7,031 nucleotides of DNA from Deltaproteobacteria bacterium RIFCSPHIGHO2_12_FULL_43_9 (GTDB taxonomy: Bacteria; Bdellovibrionota; O2-12-FULL-43-9). The DNA lies in contig MGRR01000048.1 in NCBI GenBank assembly GCA_001798265.1, positions 770 to 7,800 of the forward strand, written 5' to 3'. The position numbers and the translations under genes are program-made. Shown here one piece after another: positions 4,105-7,031 of the stretch. Numbering within the stretch: position 1 is the stretch's first letter; the number at the start of each line of letters is the position of its first letter. The notes under the pieces are model-generated. The model searched no databases. It saw only the letters and a list, made by a program, of their open reading frames with translations, and had not been told where the DNA came from.

Positions 4105-6342
4105 ATGTCAAAAGTTTTAGTAATAGTTGAATCACCGGCAAAGGCTAAAACGATAAAAAAATATCTCGGCGGAGATTTTGAGGTAAAGGCCTCCGTTGGG
4201 CATATAAGGGATCTGCCGCCAAAACGTCTCGGTGTGGACGTTGCGCATAATTTCGCGCCTGAATATGAAATCATATCCGGCAAAGCAAAGGTGGTTAAAG
4301 AGATTGTTGCCGCCGGCAAAAAGTCTTCCAAAATCCTGCTTGGCCCAGATCCTGACAGGGAGGGGGAGGCAATCGCCTGGCATATCGCTCATGAGCTAAA
4401 ACCAACCAAAAAGCAGATTAAAAGGGTGCTTTTTCATGAAATTACAAAACGAGGCGTACTCGACGCAATCGAGCATCCGCGGGAGCTTGATAAGGACAAA
4501 TTTGAATCGCAACAGGCAAGAAGAATTTTGGACAGGCTCGTTGGATACAAGGTATCGCCACTTTTATGGAAAAAGGTGAGAAGAGGGCTTAGCGCGGGGC
4601 GTGTCCAGTCTGTCGCTGTTAAATTAATTGTGGACAGGGAGAATGAGATCAATGCCTTTAAACCCGAAGAGTACTGGTCAATTACCGCCGAGCTGGAAGC
4701 CAGGGGGGTTCCATTCCAGTCGAAACTCGCGAAGATCGATGGTGAAAAGGCTGATGTAAAAACAAGAGATGATGCTGAAAAAATTGTAAAGGAGGTAAAA
4801 GGAAAACCATTTCTGATTACTGAGATTGCAAGAAAAGAGCGAAAAAGAAACCCGGCCCCACCATTTATAACAAGCACCATTCAGCAAGAGGCAGCAAGAA
4901 AACTACATTTCACCGCGAAGAAAACAATGATGCTGGCCCAAAGGCTTTACGAAGGGGTGGAGGTTGGCAAAGAGGGGCCAATAGGACTCATAACATACAT
5001 GAGAACAGACTCAGTCCGGATCGCCGATCAAGCAATTGGCGAAGTACGCTCATTAATAAAAGATAAATATGGGACAGATTACCTCCCCGATTCAAAAAAT
5101 GTATATAAGAGTAAGGCCTCCGCTCAGGAAGCTCATGAGGCAATAAGGCCGACATCGTTTGATCATCCACCGGAGCTTGTCAAACCACATCTGGAAAAGG
5201 ATCTATTTCGCCTCTATCAATTGATATGGAACCGTTTTGTAGCATGTCAGATGAACCCGGCAATTTACGATCAGACATCAATCGATTTTAATCCAACACC
5301 AAAATACACATTCAGAACCACAGGCTCTGTTTTGAAATTTCCGGGGTTTATGGCCCTCTATATCGACGAATCGGAAGAACAGGGGGAAGAAGAGAAGGAG
5401 GGTGAATTACCACTTCTAGAGAAATCCGATACTCCAAAAACAAAAGAAATTGTTCCGGAACAACACTTCACCCAGCCACCGCCACGCTTTTCCGAAGCCT
5501 CTCTCGTTAAGGAGCTCGAAGCAAACGGAATTGGAAGGCCCTCAACCTACGCGTCTATAATAAGCACGATTCAGGACAAAGAGTATGTAACAAAAAAAGA
5601 GAACAATTTCGAACCAACAGAATTAGGAACATTAGTAACCGATCTGCTGGTTGAAAACTTCCCAGACCTTTTTAACGTAGAATTCACCGCCGGCATGGAA
5701 GAGCAACTCGATGAGATAGAGCGGGGGAAGCTGGACTGGCACAAGGCACTTAAAAATTTCTACAACCCATTTGAAAAGGATTTAGCAAAAGCGGAAAAGG
5801 TTATGAGAAATGTTAAGCGCGAGGAACAAAAGACCGATATCACCTGCGAACTATGTGAGAAACCCATGGTTATCAAATGGGGAAAAAGGGGGCAATTCCT
5901 CGCCTGTTCAGGCTATCCAGCGTGTGTAAACACAAAGAACATAGCAATACAGAAAGGTGGAGAGGTTGAAATTGTGAAAGATGAAGTCACGGAAGAGAAA
6001 TGCCCCAAATGTGGAAAACCGCTGGCAGTTAAACGCGGGAAATTCGGCAGATTCCTAGCATGTTCAGGCTTTCCCGGATGTAATTTCACAAAACCATTCT
6101 CAATCGGAATAAAGTGCACAAAGTGCGACGGAACATTGGCGGAGAGGCAATCGAGAAGAGGTAAGATATTTTACAGCTGCGACAGATATCCAAAATGCGA
6201 TTTCGCGTTATGGGACAGACCGATTGACGAACCCTGCCCGCAATGCAAGCATCCTTTCTTAACAGAAAAATTCTCAAAAACAGATGGAAAAAAGATCATC
6301 TGCCCAAATAAAGATTGTGGATATAAACGCGATGCGGACTAG
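4105..6342 (+). CDS. topA: DNA topoisomerase I (type IA), 745 aa
   Basis: Relaxes negative supercoils by transient cleavage of one strand through a 5'-phosphotyrosine bond. The N-terminal TOPRIM domain (about 2-115) has the catalytic VIVESPAKA (E9) and the metal-binding D82-x-D84-x-E86 in GPDPDREGEAIAWHI. The central type IA body (about 125-565) holds the motifs RRILDRLVGYKVSP (139-152), LSAGRVQSVA (162-171) and the active site GLITYMRTDS with catalytic Tyr298 and Arg300. Further on are AHEAIRPT (343-350) and the LEANGIGRPSTYASII stretch (471-486). Four zinc ribbons end the protein, with cysteines at 581/584/601/607, 633/636/653/659, 671/674/692/698 and 711/714/733/738. A Glu-rich insertion (422-437) is likely a surface loop. 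The ATG is preceded by AGAGAG (4095-4100) at 4 nt, a weak site next to the hairpin. Nothing is truncated. The next gene overlaps its last 11 nt. Confidence 0.98.
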   Translation: MSKVLVIVESPAKAKTIKKYLGGDFEVKASVGHIRDLPPKRLGVDVAHNFAPEYEIISGKAKVVKEIVAAGKKSSKILLGPDPDREGEAIAWHIAHELKPTKKQIKRVLFHEITKRGVLDAIEHPRELDKDKFESQQARRILDRLVGYKVSPLLWKKVRRGLSAGRVQSVAVKLIVDRENEINAFKPEEYWSITAELEARGVPFQSKLAKIDGEKADVKTRDDAEKIVKEVKGKPFLITEIARKERKRNPAPPFITSTIQQEAARKLHFTAKKTMMLAQRLYEGVEVGKEGPIGLITYMRTDSVRIADQAIGEVRSLIKDKYGTDYLPDSKNVYKSKASAQEAHEAIRPTSFDHPPELVKPHLEKDLFRLYQLIWNRFVACQMNPAIYDQTSIDFNPTPKYTFRTTGSVLKFPGFMALYIDESEEQGEEEKEGELPLLEKSDTPKTKEIVPEQHFTQPPPRFSEASLVKELEANGIGRPSTYASIISTIQDKEYVTKKENNFEPTELGTLVTDLLVENFPDLFNVEFTAGMEEQLDEIERGKLDWHKALKNFYNPFEKDLAKAEKVMRNVKREEQKTDITCELCEKPMVIKWGKRGQFLACSGYPACVNTKNIAIQKGGEVEIVKDEVTEEKCPKCGKPLAVKRGKFGRFLACSGFPGCNFTKPFSIGIKCTKCDGTLAERQSRRGKIFYSCDRYPKCDFALWDRPIDEPCPQCKHPFLTEKFSKTDGKKIICPNKDCGYKRDAD

Positions 6343-6955
6343 ATTAAGTCAAACAGCCGTCTTATTGTTTTATATCCTTTCATTATCAGCCTATTCATCT
6401 GCGCAAACCGTGGATCAAAAAACAATTGAGCCGACACAGCCAAAAGAGCTGCAACCAAAACCGGTTTTATCCTCCGACATACCTTTAAAACCAAAGGCTA
6501 AGGATATTTCAGCCCTCGCAAGGGGAAAATCACCAAAAGAGGTCGCGAAACTCTTCTTCGCGCTCGATTTATCGGGAGACAGAATAACCAACAATAATGC
6601 GCAGATTTTAAAACTCACAAACTGGGAGAGGGCACTTCCATGGGACCTATACGTGGTTGTCGAGAAATGGGGCATTAAATCAGAAAAAATAAAAGAGGAC
6701 AGAGCAGTAGTTGAAGCACAATTTGAACTCGCGGGGAGGGTTATAAAAAGCGAATATCTACTAAGAGAACCGCACATTGAAGAATTGGAGTTGCTCTTCC
6801 AATTAAACAAAAAGAAGAACCAGTGGGAGATTGTAAGCGATCAATCCCCGCCACATGTCGCAAGAGGCAATTTACCCGGCAATATAAAGGAACTCTCAAT
6901 CGAAAAGGAAGAATCAGCCCCGCAAAAAGGTGGAGGCGCCGGCGCCCATCAGTAA
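6332..6955 (+). CDS. Sec-exported protein of unknown function, 207 aa
   Basis: I do not recognise a family. From ATG 6332 the protein starts with a classical signal peptide: a basic MRTR, a hydrophobic TAVLLFYILSLSA core and a YSSA/Q cleavage site after Ala24. Without a Cys at +1 it should be released to the periplasm, or be exported further. Residues 25-60 form a Pro/Lys/Gln-rich linker. Then comes a compact region (about 66-185): SPKEVAKLFFALDL, a central WDLYVVVEKWGIKSEKI, and then VVEAQFELAG, ELELLFQLNKKKNQWEIVS. The helix-then-alternating-strand order and the closing W-x-I-V-S strand vaguely suggest an NTF2/SnoaL-like fold, which is only a guess. The tail (186-207) is Gly/charged, ending GGGAGAHQ. 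The start overlaps the topA stop by 11 nt, with no clear ribosome binding site, so translation is probably coupled to topA. An upstream in-frame ATG (6284) would put 16 residues before the signal peptide and is less likely. Confidence 0.8.
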   Translation: MRTRLSQTAVLLFYILSLSAYSSAQTVDQKTIEPTQPKELQPKPVLSSDIPLKPKAKDISALARGKSPKEVAKLFFALDLSGDRITNNNAQILKLTNWERALPWDLYVVVEKWGIKSEKIKEDRAVVEAQFELAGRVIKSEYLLREPHIEELELLFQLNKKKNQWEIVSDQSPPHVARGNLPGNIKELSIEKEESAPQKGGGAGAHQ

Positions 6956-6959
6956 CCAT

Positions 6960-7031
6960 GTCATTCTCGCCATTGCGAGCACTCTCGTCATCCTGAGCGA
7001 AGCGAAGGATCTCTTCGTCATTGCGAGCGAA
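6960..7031 (+). repeat. Right-edge repeat cluster (GTCATTGCGAG and GTCATCCTGAG families)
   Basis: Starting 5 nt after the stop of the last gene there are three repeat pieces. GTCATTCTCGCCATTGCGAGC (6960-6980) is degenerate. GTCATCCTGAGCGAAGCGAAGGATCTC (6987-7013) has complementary ATCCT/AGGAT ends. GTCATTGCGAGCGAA (7017-7031) runs off the window. They lie in the opposite orientation to most CTCGCAATGACGG units on the left, and so face them across the coding block. Confidence 0.8.

Noticed and set aside
4434..4880. 148-residue minus-strand reading frame opposite topA
   Set aside because: It is a low-complexity Ser/Leu-rich antisense shadow of the strongly conserved topA body.
6415..6810. 131-residue minus-strand reading frame opposite the secreted protein gene
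   Set aside because: The composition is that of an antisense shadow, and the plus strand has a convincing signal peptide and operon context.

Overview
The window looks like an ordinary chromosomal segment of a free-living Gram-negative bacterium. My best guess is the old deltaproteobacterial assemblage (Desulfobacterota, Nitrospinota or a related candidate phylum). The guess rests on four things: the gene order dprA - smg/DUF494 - topA; a lipoprotein and a Sec-exported protein, which imply an outer membrane; what looks like a DUF4911 protein; and many short intergenic repeats of the 'GTCATTCCCGCG...' and 'GTCATTGCGAG...' kinds, which I associate with such genomes from memory. The lineage is inference.

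Left third (1-2060): two modest genes sit in a sea of repeats. A 385-residue GNAT-type acetyltransferase (142-1299, +) has repeats on both sides, and its stop codon lies inside one. A 363-base stretch without a convincing gene follows (1300-1662). It holds a mosaic of repeats, a perfect 20-bp-period tandem array and a 9-bp inverted repeat. A small DUF4911-like gene lies on the minus strand (1663-1917). A 68-bp double-hairpin repeat occurs at 26-93 and again at 1942-2009, with extra right halves at 1471-1496 and 2013-2038.

Middle and right (2100-6955): a tight block of five co-directional genes encodes a PEGA lipoprotein, DprA (RecA loader / DNA-processing protein), a DUF494 (Smg) protein, DNA topoisomerase I with four C-terminal zinc ribbons, and a secreted protein of unknown function. 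The first two genes overlap, the last two overlap, and dprA-smg are 13 nt apart, which suggests an operon. The only sizeable internal gap (57 nt before topA) is mostly a strong REP/REPIN-like hairpin. Repeats resume right after the last stop codon (6960-7031), in the opposite orientation to those at the left edge.

DprA and TopA both act on DNA topology or single strands, but here they are best read as a conserved housekeeping neighbourhood. I see no phage, CRISPR, toxin-antitoxin or defence genes and no rRNA, and I recognised no tRNA. I found no convincing new multi-gene system. The unusual content is the repeat architecture and its effect on gene ends.
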